The notes: a model not told the origin generated them from the sequence alone. A DNA stretch of 64,000 bases from Bacillus_AD sp047238185 (GCF_047238185.1 NZ_JBDFMI010000002.1:1-64000), one strand, 5' to 3'. Shown: positions 1 to 8,813, numbered from the stretch's first letter. Program-made: numbers and translations.

Positions 1-1
1 T

Positions 2-811
2 TACACATTGGATAAGATCCCTTTCGCACCTGTATTAATTGGGGGAAGCCCATGTAAGGGTTTTTCAAACGCAAATAGAAAGAATCGTTTTTTAGATAAT
101 CCTAATAATTTATTAGTTCGTAAATATATTGAAGCTGTTAAACATGTTCAACCTTTTGTCTTTGTCCTTGAAAATGTTCCCCAGATCTTAACTGCAGGAG
201 AAGGACAGTTTTTTAACGAAATAAAGAATGAGTTATCCGATTACCGCATATGCAAACATATAGTATCGTCTGCAGATTACGGAGATCCTCAAGATAGAAA
301 AAGGGCGATAATCATTGGTAGTCGTTTAGGGCCATCTATTAAGCTACCAGAGCCGTCATATGCTAATACAAAATATAAAACAGTAAGGGAAGCCTGGAAG
401 GGCTTAAAATCAATTCTGGCTAATCAAAAGGATATATCTAAACCAAAAGCGATTACACTGGAACGTATAAAGTCTGTACCGATGGGAGGTAATATTATGA
501 ATATCCCTGAAAATATTCGACCAAAAGGTGTACATTCGGATATGTATAAACGCTTAGATTGGGATAAACCTTCCGTTACTATTGTGAACCCCAGAAAAGC
601 TATGTTGTTACATCCCGAAGAAGATCGCATTATTTCTATAAGAGAAGCTTGCCGTTTGTTTAGTTTACCGGACACATTTATCTTTAAAGGCCCTTTAAAC
701 AAGATGCAAGAGTCCATTGCCAATTCTGTACCTGTCAAATTGGGCCAGATGATAGCCAATACAGTGAAAAAAGCAATTGTACATTATAACAGCAAATTAA
801 TCAGCATTTAA
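2..811 (+). CDS. DNA (cytosine-5) methyltransferase, 5' end outside window
   Basis: Transfers a methyl group to cytosine C5 in a target DNA sequence. The reading frame is open to the left edge, so the N-terminus with the SAM-binding motif I is missing; 269 residues are visible. The catalytic GGSPCKGFS motif (family PCQ loop) and the FVLENVP motif follow in the right order, then a QDRKRAIIIG segment and a C-terminal VPVKLGQMIANTV segment typical of the family's last motif. No restriction endonuclease gene is visible beside it, so it could be an orphan modifying the plasmid against host restriction (inference). A hairpin terminator follows the stop. Confidence 0.88.
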   Translation, partial: YTLDKIPFAPVLIGGSPCKGFSNANRKNRFLDNPNNLLVRKYIEAVKHVQPFVFVLENVPQILTAGEGQFFNEIKNELSDYRICKHIVSSADYGDPQDRKRAIIIGSRLGPSIKLPEPSYANTKYKTVREAWKGLKSILANQKDISKPKAITLERIKSVPMGGNIMNIPENIRPKGVHSDMYKRLDWDKPSVTIVNPRKAMLLHPEEDRIISIREACRLFSLPDTFIFKGPLNKMQESIANSVPVKLGQMIANTVKKAIVHYNSKLISI

Positions 812-829
812 CCAAAAATGAAATAAGGA

Positions 830-875
830 AATAACCAGTTTTGAAAAAATCCAATTCAAAACTGGTTATTCTTTC
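830..875 (+). terminator. Terminator after methyltransferase
   Basis: A perfect 16-bp inverted repeat (AATAACCAGTTTTGAA and its complement) with a 9-nt loop, followed by TTCTTTC. It separates the methyltransferase from the next promoter. Confidence 0.75.
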
Positions 876-881
876 TGAAAA

Positions 882-935
882 TTGTTTTTTATTTAACGTT
901 TTTTTGTTTTTTAAAAATAAACTATATGGTATAAT
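882..935 (+). promoter_or_regulatory. Promoter with TGTTTT/AAAA dyad, drives 1031-3355
   Basis: Two TTGTTTTTT tracts, at 882 and 904 (22 bp apart), lie ahead of an extended -10, TGGTATAAT, whose TATAAT is at 930-935. The second tract continues into TTAAAAATAA, giving the dyad seen at other promoters in the window. Transcription would start about 80 bp before the first gene of a small-gene operon. The spacing of the dyad to the -10 is about 3 bp longer than at the best sites. Confidence 0.55.
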
Positions 936-1030
936 TATCCTACTAAGGAATAATCAGAGTGACTACTATCTATAATAAAGGAGAAAAAAAACACTCTAAA
1001 AATACTAATTTATGAAAGGTTGTAGAACAT

Positions 1031-1447
1031 ATGTCACAAAATGGTTTTATAGAAGAAGGAAAATTTATCTACGTGTATAAATCTATCAGTCCTAATAGGG
1101 AGGTTTCTGTTGAAATTAGAAAAATTAAAAATCATTCTACCCCCTATGTTATGGCAGTTGTTTCAAATCCGATTGTAACTGCTCATTTGTATCCAAAAGA
1201 AACTTTTGAAGAAATAATTTATCCGTTATTGCAGGATCTTAATTTAACAATTGAAGAGGTTACTATCCTACATTATTTCAATAGTAAACAGAATTTAAAT
1301 AGAATAAATATTTGGGAATTTAAATCTTATCTTGGAACCTATACAGATGATGAATTGCAAGAAATTCAACCGGAAAAAGTCTGCCAAGATATAATTGAAT
1401 TTCATGAAAAAGTTACAAATCGCATAATTGATGGGATTAATCAGTAA
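1031..1447 (+). CDS. Hypothetical protein, 138 aa
   Basis: Not recognised. Soluble mixed alpha/beta protein with no membrane segment or cysteine cluster. It is preceded by GAAAGG and starts with ATG about 95 bp after the -10 at 930. It heads a run of six closely spaced plus-strand genes ending at 3355, which suggests one operon controlled by the dyad promoter. Confidence 0.7.
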   Translation: MSQNGFIEEGKFIYVYKSISPNREVSVEIRKIKNHSTPYVMAVVSNPIVTAHLYPKETFEEIIYPLLQDLNLTIEEVTILHYFNSKQNLNRINIWEFKSYLGTYTDDELQEIQPEKVCQDIIEFHEKVTNRIIDGINQ

Positions 1448-1464
1448 TAGAAGGGGTGAAACCC

Positions 1465-1785
1465 ATGAAATCTGCCATAGGTATGAATGTACCTAAGCGA
1501 ATCGAAGTTTTGACTAAAGACAGATTAACAATTGTTAATGAACCTTACTACTTTAAGATACAGTGTGCTATAGGAGATGAAGAAATAAAATCTAAATCTG
1601 CTCATGTAGCATTTGATCGTCTCAAAGAGTGGGCTGAAACCGAAGGCGCACATATAACCTTAATAAAAGATCGCTATGTAGAACAATGTGTTGATACTGG
1701 ATATATATTAATAGAAATTAGTGATCCAGTTGCATTGGTGCTGGGGGTTTTGATTGAGCAAAATAATCCTATAATTAATCATTAA
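1465..1785 (+). CDS. Hypothetical protein, 106 aa
   Basis: Not recognised. I chose the ATG at 1465 because AAGGGGTG lies 5-12 bp ahead of it; an in-frame GTG at 1456 overlaps that ribosome binding site. The protein is small and soluble, and lies 17 bp after the preceding gene in the same operon. Confidence 0.68.
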   Translation: MKSAIGMNVPKRIEVLTKDRLTIVNEPYYFKIQCAIGDEEIKSKSAHVAFDRLKEWAETEGAHITLIKDRYVEQCVDTGYILIEISDPVALVLGVLIEQNNPIINH

Positions 1786-1827
1786 AAAAGCGAAATGGAG
1801 AAAGTGCATTTAGAAAGGGGATTTACA

Positions 1828-2016
1828 ATGGAAGTCAACTCAGCAAAGATAAATAAGGAAATTCAAATAGCGAAAAAGTTAGAGGATTTAAAATCCTTAA
1901 TAGACATTTCCGTTGCGGATCGAAAATTTTTATCAAAAATAAATTCTGCCATTCCTTCAATTGAGAGTATTTTAAATACTGTTAAAGCTGAACTGCAGGA
2001 ATGGAATCATGAATGA
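1828..2016 (+). CDS. Small hypothetical protein, 62 aa
   Basis: Not recognised. The start at 1828 follows GAAAGGGG at a good distance; an upstream in-frame ATG at 1795 has no comparable site. The sequence is lysine-rich and helical. Its 3' end overlaps the next gene by 8 bp, so translation of the two is probably coupled. Confidence 0.62.
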   Translation: MEVNSAKINKEIQIAKKLEDLKSLIDISVADRKFLSKINSAIPSIESILNTVKAELQEWNHE

Positions 2017-2383
2017 TAGTCAAATTAGAGCGAATTTGAACCGTTTTTTCCGAGATGTTATTGGTTGTAGTAAGGTGCTAAATAATGTAGGAGCAATGGA
2101 TATGGTTGCTATTACAGGGCCAATCTATTGCATTGTTCAAATCACTAAAACCATCAATCAGCAAATTATTGATAAAGCGATCCAACACCAACAAAAAGGA
2201 CAATACGTGTTTATTGCAGTGAATTCCAAAAATGAAATTCCAGATAAATATTTTTCTAATTTAAAAAAACATGGAATTGGCTTGTTATTACTGGTTGAAG
2301 GTGAGGTTAATTTATATCTTCCAGCCAAATATAATCCAGCAAAGGGAAATAATGATTTATTGGAACTAATGAGGTTTTCTTAA
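2009..2383 (+). CDS. Hypothetical protein, 124 aa
   Basis: Overlaps the previous gene by 8 bp. The pattern (short N-terminal helix, VAITGPIYCIVQIT strand, YVFIAVNSK strand, GIGLLLLVEG strand) resembles small nuclease-like alpha/beta folds, but I cannot identify the catalytic residues with confidence, so function is unassigned. Confidence 0.66.
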   Translation: MNDSQIRANLNRFFRDVIGCSKVLNNVGAMDMVAITGPIYCIVQITKTINQQIIDKAIQHQQKGQYVFIAVNSKNEIPDKYFSNLKKHGIGLLLLVEGEVNLYLPAKYNPAKGNNDLLELMRFS

Positions 2384-2406
2384 TAAAAATAGGTGGTGAA
2401 AAGATT

Positions 2407-2670
2407 GTGTATATAGTAAATCCTCATTTCCGCAAAGAATTCTTTAGTATGTATCAAAAACAAAAGAAAGCCTATTGGATGTATACTTTAGGCTTAATTT
2501 TAGTTAGTGCATTTTTAATTACAAATCAATTTTTTTATTCATTCACTACTGCTGGATATATTATTAATTATAGTTTTTCTTTTATGGGTTTTATGGCCGT
2601 ATTGCTCTTTATAGAATTTCTATGGAGTTTATACGGGATTAAAGAAAATAGAAATAGAAAGCAAATATGA
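2407..2670 (+). CDS. Small membrane protein, 87 aa
   Basis: GTG start after AGGTGGTGA. Two hydrophobic segments (about residues 23-43 and 50-75) with a basic C-terminus suggest a two-pass membrane protein. Unknown role. It sits between soluble unknowns and a larger membrane protein gene in the same operon. Confidence 0.66.
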   Translation: MYIVNPHFRKEFFSMYQKQKKAYWMYTLGLILVSAFLITNQFFYSFTTAGYIINYSFSFMGFMAVLLFIEFLWSLYGIKENRNRKQI

Positions 2671-2701
2671 TGGATTTTAAATTGAACGGAGGTTTATTTG
2701 A

Positions 2702-3355
2702 ATGCATTTGATTCAAATAATAATGTTTATTTGGATTGCTGCTTTTATTCTTGTGTTGTTACTTTCAATGGCTATAAAGAAATGGAATTTGGATATTGAA
2801 AAAAATATTATCGGGAAGATCCTGGCTAGTATTATTATTGTAATTGCTTATATTTTTTTCATAATACCATTAACCATTATGAGTTTTGTCGGTGTAATAG
2901 GCATGTTTATATTTCTAATAGTTTTATGTGGATTTACAATCATTGCGTTGATATATGCAAAGTCTTATCTTGCTACTTACATAATAGTAATTGCATTTTC
3001 AATTTGCTTGGCCTATTTTGCACCAAAGGCATACAATGTTATTTTTTTTATGGCTGTATTATGGTTAAATAATCCTTTTACGAGAAATTTATGCAATAGA
3101 TTGAAGAATATATTAGATAAATTTAATTATAGGATAATAACTTATATAATTTTGTTAATCATATATATAACAAAGAATTGTTTGCTATATTCTTATGATG
3201 ATTTAGAAAGTATGACGATTCCTATAATTGGATTTAATCTATCGTTAAACAATTTAGTTACGGTATCAAATGAAGCTTTACTTACATTTGTCATAATAGA
3301 TACAATCGTTACTAATTCCGAAAAACTCAAAAAAGTTTTACGTCTAAATAATTAA
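2702..3355 (+). CDS. Multi-pass membrane protein, 217 aa
   Basis: About six hydrophobic segments across the whole length, no recognisable domain. Preceded by GGAGG 10 bp before the ATG. It is the last gene of the 1031-3355 operon, closed by a strong terminator just after the stop codon. Confidence 0.66.
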   Translation: MHLIQIIMFIWIAAFILVLLLSMAIKKWNLDIEKNIIGKILASIIIVIAYIFFIIPLTIMSFVGVIGMFIFLIVLCGFTIIALIYAKSYLATYIIVIAFSICLAYFAPKAYNVIFFMAVLWLNNPFTRNLCNRLKNILDKFNYRIITYIILLIIYITKNCLLYSYDDLESMTIPIIGFNLSLNNLVTVSNEALLTFVIIDTIVTNSEKLKKVLRLNN

Positions 3356-3382
3356 AAAAGACGCTTGTATAGCGTCTTTTTT
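3354..3382 (+). terminator. Terminator of 1031-3355 operon
   Basis: AAAAAAGACGCT, a 5-nt loop and AGCGTCTTTTTT: a 12-bp perfect stem ending in a T run, 1 bp after the stop codon. Confidence 0.9.
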
Positions 3383-3455
3383 GTTTTTAAAATTAACAAA
3401 TTTTTGTTTTTTATTATATTATTTTAATGAAAAATACTGGTAAATATGGTATAAT
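3381..3455 (+). promoter_or_regulatory. Promoter of type I toxin mRNA with dyad-like tracts
   Basis: An extended -10, TGGTATAAT, has its TATAAT at 3450-3455, about 70 bp before the toxin ATG. TTGTTTTTAAAA at 3381 and TTGTTTTTTATT at 3404 (23 bp apart) resemble the dyads found at other promoters in the window but lie further upstream than usual. Confidence 0.55.
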
Positions 3456-3523
3456 TAATGAGTAGATAAGATTTCTTGGGGGGTTGCTCACTTCTTCATC
3501 CTATTCAGGAGGGAGGTGAGAAT

Positions 3524-3607
3524 ATGACAGTGTACGAAGCTATTAGTTTGATGATTCTTTTCGCAACGCTTATCGTGCTAATTCTGTCATTTAACCAAAA
3601 AAAATAG
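3524..3607 (+). CDS. Type I toxin, holin-like membrane peptide, 27 aa
   Basis: The 27-residue peptide begins MTVYEAISLM and is one hydrophobic helix (LMILFATLIVLILSF) with a basic NQKK tail. That opening matches the MTVYE..SLM pattern of the putative holin-like toxins of Firmicutes type I toxin-antitoxin loci (family knowledge). GGAGGGAGGTGAG gives a very strong ribosome binding site. The mRNA has a long 3' region that is overlapped by a convergent promoter for an antisense RNA. The expected effect is membrane damage when the antitoxin RNA decays, giving plasmid maintenance. Confidence 0.82.
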   Translation: MTVYEAISLMILFATLIVLILSFNQKK

Positions 3608-3648
3608 GCCCCCCAATTGATTAGCAACCGATAGGGAGTCTATTTTTC
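3597..3648. terminator. Bidirectional terminator in toxin 3' region
   Basis: An imperfect stem pairs AATAGGCCCCC with GGGAGTCTATT. It is flanked by an A run on the left and a T run on the right, so it can end transcription in both directions. On the minus strand it would end the antitoxin RNA. Confidence 0.6.
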
Positions 3649-3690
3649 CTGTCTAAGAGCAACCTCTATTTTAGAAGTCGAACTCTACAA

Positions 3691-3726
3691 AAGGCTATGG
3701 GTGTGCAACCACCTATAGTCTTTTTA
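3691..3726 (+). terminator. Terminator of toxin mRNA
   Basis: Stem GGCTATGGGTG paired with CACCTATAGTC around a short loop, followed by TTTTTATTAT. It gives a toxin transcript of about 265 nt. Confidence 0.65.
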
Positions 3727-3799
3727 TTATATGTTGTTGGTACTGTTATTATACCACAAATTGCCTTTTTTTGCTCGTTTTCTTTATCTTTGATAGAAA

Positions 3800-4340
3800 A
3801 AGTGAAGTCCTCTATTCTCTAGAGAAATAAAGGACTATTCTTTCCCCATTCCATATCTAGTATAGGAAAAATTTGTACTCTTGTCTAATACCATGATCAT
3901 TAAAAACAAGAATGAAAGGCAAGGAAACCATTTTTCAAATGGTTTTTAATTAGGATTTCTTGGTCTAGATTATGCCCCTCTGTTCACCATTCATTGTAGT
4001 TCCTCATTCAGTCGTGCAAGGCGCAAAAAATTTTTCATATGATTTATATCAGTTCTCATTCTCCTTTGCCCTATTCAATCGCTGCTGGTGTGATTGAACG
4101 TATCACACCTATTAGCTCTTTCATAGCTCAAGTCGAATGGATTTCGAGAGTTCTATGTCCTTCTTCGTCACTATGTTCCTCGTATTTCAAGAACTCTAAC
4201 GAAATTCACTAATAATCTTAGGAAATGAAAATTTTTTTGCTTCTTCCTTGCACTTCCTTTTCTTCGTCACTGTCATTCATGGCGAACAGGTGATAGGCCG
4301 TTGGCCATTGGAATCACTAAATCCAAAAAAGGGAGTCGAA
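3800..4340. other. Structured non-coding module L3, upstream of acidic protein gene
   Basis: No credible ORF in about 540 bp. Inverted repeats are dense: AGTCCT/AGGACT (3806/3831), AAACCATTT/AAATGGTTT (3925/3937), GGTGTGAT/ATCACACC (4087/4102), AGAGTTC/GAACTCT (4147/4191). A long-range pair, CTGTTCACCAT (3980-3990) with ATGGCGAACAG (4279-4289, one mismatch), encloses the inner hairpins. The block ends just before the gene at 4345. It could be a folded RNA leader, an ncRNA, or a single-strand DNA promoter used during transfer; sequence alone does not decide. Confidence 0.55.
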
Positions 4341-4344
4341 ATGC

Positions 4345-4938
4345 ATGATAAATATTAATTTATTACAAGGTGAAGAAACTAACGGAGTTACATTAGGAAA
4401 ATTTGAATCACTTAATTTCATCATTGACCATGAAAAAATTGATTTCATAGGATATGAATTTGAAGTGGAAGAAGAAGTCTATATAGAAGAATTTGGAGAT
4501 ACGCAATGGCTTTTTAGAATGAATATTTATAAAGAAACTAATGAGATAACTGTCTATTGTGCCTACAGCCAGGACTATGACCTTATGGAAGATGCTACAG
4601 ATTGTTTTGACCTTGAAAAACTTCAAGAAGATATAAAAAAGTGGACAGAGAAACATGAAGTTAGCAATCATGGGGATTTATATGTTGCATACATCGAGGG
4701 CCGAGAACAGCATGATATGGATTGTGAGGATGCAATGTCATACGCACAAGGCATAATAGATAAAAAGGAATTAATAATAGATAGTCTATTAAACCTTTCT
4801 GGTGAAGTTGCAGTAATGGAATATTGTATTGAAGTGGAATTGGTATCTGGAAAAGAACAAGAGGAATTTAAGGTGAAAATCGAAGAACTGGAAGAGTTTA
4901 TTAAAGAAAAGAAAATGGAATTAGATAGATTATTATAA
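4345..4938 (+). CDS. Acidic hypothetical protein, 197 aa
   Basis: Not recognised. It is very rich in Glu and Asp with few basic residues until a helical C-terminal third with coiled-coil character. Small acidic plasmid proteins behind structured leaders are often DNA mimics that block restriction (ArdA type), but I see no ArdA signature, so that role is only a hypothesis. GGGAG lies 9 bp before the ATG. It directly follows structured module L3 and precedes the 92-bp repeat array. Confidence 0.7.
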   Translation: MININLLQGEETNGVTLGKFESLNFIIDHEKIDFIGYEFEVEEEVYIEEFGDTQWLFRMNIYKETNEITVYCAYSQDYDLMEDATDCFDLEKLQEDIKKWTEKHEVSNHGDLYVAYIEGREQHDMDCEDAMSYAQGIIDKKELIIDSLLNLSGEVAVMEYCIEVELVSGKEQEEFKVKIEELEEFIKEKKMELDRLL

Positions 4939-5014
4939 TCACACTGAAAATAATAGGAGCAATGAGCATTCTCAAATTCCATTGCTCCTTTAACACATAT
5001 TTAAAATTACATTA

Positions 5015-5985
5015 GCATCCGGATTTCTCCCTATCGGTCGAAGATCCGGCCACCCCCGGCAAAAAAAGAACATCCCTCTGCAGATAAGCCAGGAAGCCAC
5101 CGGGCGCATCCGGATTTCTCCCTATCGGTCGAGGATCCGGCCACCCTCGGCAAAAAAAGGAACATCCCTCTGCAGATAAGCCAGGAAGCCACCGGGCGCA
5201 TCCGGATTTCTCCCTGACGGTCGAGGATCCGGCCACCCCGGCAAAAGAAAAGAACATTCCTCTTCAAATAAGCCAGGAAGCCACCGGGCGCATCCGGATT
5301 TCTCCCTATCGGTCGAGGATCCGGCCACCCCGGCAAAAGAAAAGAACATTCCTCTTCAAATAAGCCAGGAAGCCACCGGGCGCATCCGGATTTCTCCCTA
5401 TCGGTCGAGGATCCGGCCACCCTCGGCAAAAAAAAGGAACATCCCTCTGCAGATAAGCCAGGAAGCCACCGGGCGCATCCGGATTTCTCCCTATCGGTCG
5501 AGGATCCGGCCACCCCGGCAAAAGAAAAGAACATTCCTCTTCAAATAAGCCAGGAAGCCACCGGGCGCATCCGGATTTCTCCCTATCGGTCGAGGATCCG
5601 GCCACCCCGGCAGAAGAAAAGAACATTCCTCTTCAAATAAGCCAGGAAGCCACCGGGCGCATCCGGATTTCTCCCTATCGGTCGAGGATCCGGCCACCCC
5701 AGCAGAAGAAAAGAACATTCCTCTGCAAATAAGCCAGGAAGCCACCGGGCGCATCCGGATTTCTCCCTATCGGTCGAGGATCCGGCCACCCCAGCAGAAG
5801 AAAAGAACATTCCTCTGCAATTAAACCAGGAAGCCACCGGGCGCATCCGGATTTCTCCCTGACGGTCGAGGATCCGGCCACCCCCGGCAAAAGAAAAGAA
5901 CATTCCTCTTCAAATAAGCCAGGAAGCCACCGGGCGCATCCGGATTTCTCCCTATCGGTCGAGGATCCGGCCACCCCCAAAAAAG
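5015..5985. repeat. Eleven GC-rich 92-bp direct tandem repeats
   Basis: The motif GGATTTCTCCC recurs at 5021, 5112, 5204, 5296, 5388, 5481, 5573, 5665, 5757, 5849 and 5942, giving periods of 91-93 bp. Each unit holds CCGGAT and its complement ATCCGG about 19 bp apart, the sequence CTATCGGTCGAGGATCCGGC, an A-rich spacer, and AAGCCAGGAAGCCACCGGGC. Differences are few (CTATCGG vs CTGACGG, CTGCAGAT vs CTTCAAAT), so the array is recent or homogenised. It is much more GC-rich than its surroundings. No spacers, so not a CRISPR. Possible roles: protein-binding array (partition or origin), recombination hot spot, or an extragenic repeat family. Confidence 0.9.
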
Positions 5986-6156
5986 AAAACAACATCGAAT
6001 AATTACTACAAATGAGTCTATCAACCTATTAAAAATAATAATTATTTTTTGTATTATACTTACAATTTTAGGTACAATGGATTAGAATGTTGTTATATGA
6101 TACTAAAATTGGTTTTTTTTAGTAACATCCTACTTTTATAGAAATGGAGAGAAAAT

Positions 6157-8802
6157 ATGAAACACATGAAAAAAATATGCACTATATTAACCATTTTGCT
6201 GTTATTAGGTAGTACATTTTTATCAACCAATACCTTTGCAAAAAACACAAGTCCTCCCCCGGATTCCTCTCAGGAATCTGCTGGAATAAATTCTGAACGA
6301 ATTGATAATGAACTTGTTAATAATGAAGGAAATGCTAATAGCAAAGAAAAGAATCAACCTCAAAAAAATAACCAAAACGAACAAGAAACAATTAATAATG
6401 CAGCGAATGTAAATGTAAATGAAAATGCTACTATGCCTATCGCAGTCGATCAGGAAGAAGGGCCGCGTGTATCTGTAGAATCAAAAGGCTCACAATTGCA
6501 TGCAGGTGATGAAATTGTGTTTACGTATCCCAATGGAGACACTCAGGACCGCCCAGATATTTTATCTTTCCCAGATACCAAAAATGACACAGCCTTTAAA
6601 GATAACGTCCTATTGTATGTGGATGGCGTGTATCAAAAATGGAACGACTTGGATAACTCACAAGCCAGAGAAATTTCTGCTGTGGGGTATTTCAAAAACA
6701 AAGAAGTACGAATTTTATTTTTGCAGCCTTACCATTTTAAAGGAATGACAATTGATTATGATGATTTTAATGATTTTACAGTCAAACGTGGTAATACCCA
6801 AATACATGTTACGGAAGGAAAAACAGCTTATTTTTCTGTAAAAACAGATTCCGAAGTAAATTATCAATGGCAAAAATCAGTTGATGGTAATAATTGGACG
6901 GACTTAGAGCAACCAAGCTCCAATTCTGATACTTTATCACTTGATTCAGTAAAACTATCTGATAACGGGAGCAAATATCGAGCTGTGGTAACAGATAAAA
7001 CAACTAATAAAAGCTCAATATCCCCTGAATATGCCTTGACGGTTGCTAGTCCGGCAGATGCTGTAAATGTCAACTTAAATCATGGCATTGGCGAAGAAAC
7101 AGACTATTTCACGGCTGTAGATACTATACCTTATCAACTATCGGTTGATGCGGAACAACCCAATGACGGTGGAAAATTAACTTATTTTTGGGAATACTCC
7201 TATAAAGAGTTAAGTGGGAAAAAAGTTTGGACTAGCTTATATCGTCAGGATGATGGCAGACAAGCCATATACAACATAAATGGCAGTGATATATTCGATG
7301 GCTATGTTTACAGATGTACGGTTACGAATGATCTCGGAGATGGTAATGTTACGTCTACTGTATCCGAAATATCAAAGCCAGCGATTGTAGAATATTTAGC
7401 AGTCACTCCATCTTTCACAACCCCGGTGAAAGCCGGACAAGAAATAAGCTTTACAGCGCCTTATCGGTCCGATAATAATGAAGGAGCCGTTTTGCTTAAT
7501 ATTTCGGTTAATAAGTATCGTAATTTAATCTCTAAGACAGCAGAAGAAATGGGATTAGATAAAGATAATTATGAGGACGTTTCAAAAATCTTAAAATCAT
7601 TTATGACTGTAACGATGGATGGGTTAGAATCAGAGTTAAATGATAGTTGGAATACCATAAGCGCAGAGTATCAAGGCGATGAAGATCCCTTCGTTAGTGG
7701 GAAAAAAGTGGTCATCACTTTCAAAAAAGCTATGAACATAGATGCGATACAAATAGATTACGATAAAAAAATACCACTTGCTGATTCACTTTCTGTAGAA
7801 GGAAACAAAGGTGAAGCGATAACCATAGATCCTTCGGTCAATTATTCAGGTGGAGAGGATGATTACGGCCAGCTCCTTTACCAATGGCAGACATCTACAG
7901 ATGGAGTAAACTGGACGGATATTGAGGGAGCTACATCGGCAACATACGCAATTTCTTCATTGGCCAATACAGACAATAATAAAAAATTTCGGGCGCATGT
8001 TACAAATCTATATAGCAAAACAAATAAAGCGAGTGCTTATAGCAATCCTGTCACTTTAAAGGTAATTGGCGGATCGCAAGAGGCTGAACCAGAACCGACA
8101 CCAACACCAAAGCCGGAACCGACACCAACACCAACACCAGAACCGACGCCAACACCAACACCAGAACCGACACCAACACCGAAGCCGGAACCGACACCAA
8201 CACCAAAGCCGGAACCGACACCAACACCAACACCAGAACCGACACCAGGACCGAAACCTGTTTTACCCGAAATTCCGGATTTAGAGAATAATTGGGCTAA
8301 AGATGAAATTGAAAAATTGATAGACGGAGGAATGTTGGACAATATTGATATAAAAATTGACTTGAAATTCGGTATGCAAAGAGGACTTTTCGTAGAATTA
8401 TTGAGTCGATTAAGTAAAGATAATAAACAAAACTACACCAATCCGTTTACGGATATTTCAAAAAAAGATTATTACTATGATGCAATATCGTGGGCGTACT
8501 CCAAAAAATTACTACAAGGAACATCGGCCACAACCTTTACGGCAAATCGGGTTATACAACGTCAAGAAATGGCTTATATTTTGGAAAAATTCATGAAATA
8601 CGAACATAAAGCGTTTCCACAAGTATCTTATACTCCATTTACAGATATGAGTGGTATTGCAAAATGGTCCCAACCATCCATTGTACAATTAGCAAAATGG
8701 GGCGTTTTAAAAGGAGATAACGGTAATAAGTTTAATCCATATAGAGCAGCCACAAACGCAGAAGGATTGGCCATTTTTGCAAGATTATTTAGCCTTCAAT
8801 AG
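6157..8802 (+). CDS. SLH-domain surface protein with Ig-like domains, 881 aa
   Basis: Secreted protein held to the cell wall by S-layer homology domains. Signal peptide: residues 1-28, ending STNTFA. An Asn/Glu-rich linker follows to about residue 95. Immunoglobulin-like modules with the YQWQKSVDGNNWTDL pattern lie at about 211-298 and 548-640, with another beta domain at about 305-405. A Pro/Thr linker of EPTPTPKP repeats spans 646-703. Three SLH repeats fill 705-881 (WAKDEIEKLIDGG; FTDISKKDYYYDAI; FTDMSGIAKW). A candidate promoter is TTGTAT (6049) - 18 bp - TACAAT (6073). Likely an adhesin that could bring mating cells together (inference). Confidence 0.88.
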   Translation: MKHMKKICTILTILLLLGSTFLSTNTFAKNTSPPPDSSQESAGINSERIDNELVNNEGNANSKEKNQPQKNNQNEQETINNAANVNVNENATMPIAVDQEEGPRVSVESKGSQLHAGDEIVFTYPNGDTQDRPDILSFPDTKNDTAFKDNVLLYVDGVYQKWNDLDNSQAREISAVGYFKNKEVRILFLQPYHFKGMTIDYDDFNDFTVKRGNTQIHVTEGKTAYFSVKTDSEVNYQWQKSVDGNNWTDLEQPSSNSDTLSLDSVKLSDNGSKYRAVVTDKTTNKSSISPEYALTVASPADAVNVNLNHGIGEETDYFTAVDTIPYQLSVDAEQPNDGGKLTYFWEYSYKELSGKKVWTSLYRQDDGRQAIYNINGSDIFDGYVYRCTVTNDLGDGNVTSTVSEISKPAIVEYLAVTPSFTTPVKAGQEISFTAPYRSDNNEGAVLLNISVNKYRNLISKTAEEMGLDKDNYEDVSKILKSFMTVTMDGLESELNDSWNTISAEYQGDEDPFVSGKKVVITFKKAMNIDAIQIDYDKKIPLADSLSVEGNKGEAITIDPSVNYSGGEDDYGQLLYQWQTSTDGVNWTDIEGATSATYAISSLANTDNNKKFRAHVTNLYSKTNKASAYSNPVTLKVIGGSQEAEPEPTPTPKPEPTPTPTPEPTPTPTPEPTPTPKPEPTPTPKPEPTPTPTPEPTPGPKPVLPEIPDLENNWAKDEIEKLIDGGMLDNIDIKIDLKFGMQRGLFVELLSRLSKDNKQNYTNPFTDISKKDYYYDAISWAYSKKLLQGTSATTFTANRVIQRQEMAYILEKFMKYEHKAFPQVSYTPFTDMSGIAKWSQPSIVQLAKWGVLKGDNGNKFNPYRAATNAEGLAIFARLFSLQ

Positions 8803-8813
8803 AAATGATAGTG

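Larger units (their letters stand above)
3597..3741 (-). ncRNA. Candidate antisense antitoxin RNA (type I)
   Basis: An extended -10, TGGTATAAT, is present on the minus strand (complement of 3748-3756). A transcript starting near 3741 and ending at the 3597 hairpin would be about 145 nt and fully complementary to the 3' region of the toxin mRNA. This convergent 3' overlap is the arrangement of TxpA/RatA and BsrG/SR4 in Bacillus subtilis. Ends are inferred, not observed. Confidence 0.6.

Noticed and set aside
3697..3720. tRNA-like or riboswitch structure in the toxin 3' region
   Set aside because: Only a simple terminator stem with mismatches; no cloverleaf or known aptamer core.
5015..5985. 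CRISPR array
   Set aside because: Tandem units are contiguous with no unique spacers and no cas genes are present.
5012..6024. Overlapping minus-strand ORFs with MFFSFAGVAGSSTDREK-type repeats
   Set aside because: They arise from the 92-bp tandem repeats, whose period is not divisible by three, so the same DNA is open in all minus frames. No ribosome sites, and the proteins are frame-permuted copies.
8037..8342. Minus- and plus-frame ORFs over the Pro/Thr linker of the SLH protein
   Set aside because: Low-complexity repeats opened in other frames; no ribosome site; the plus-strand SLH frame explains the region.
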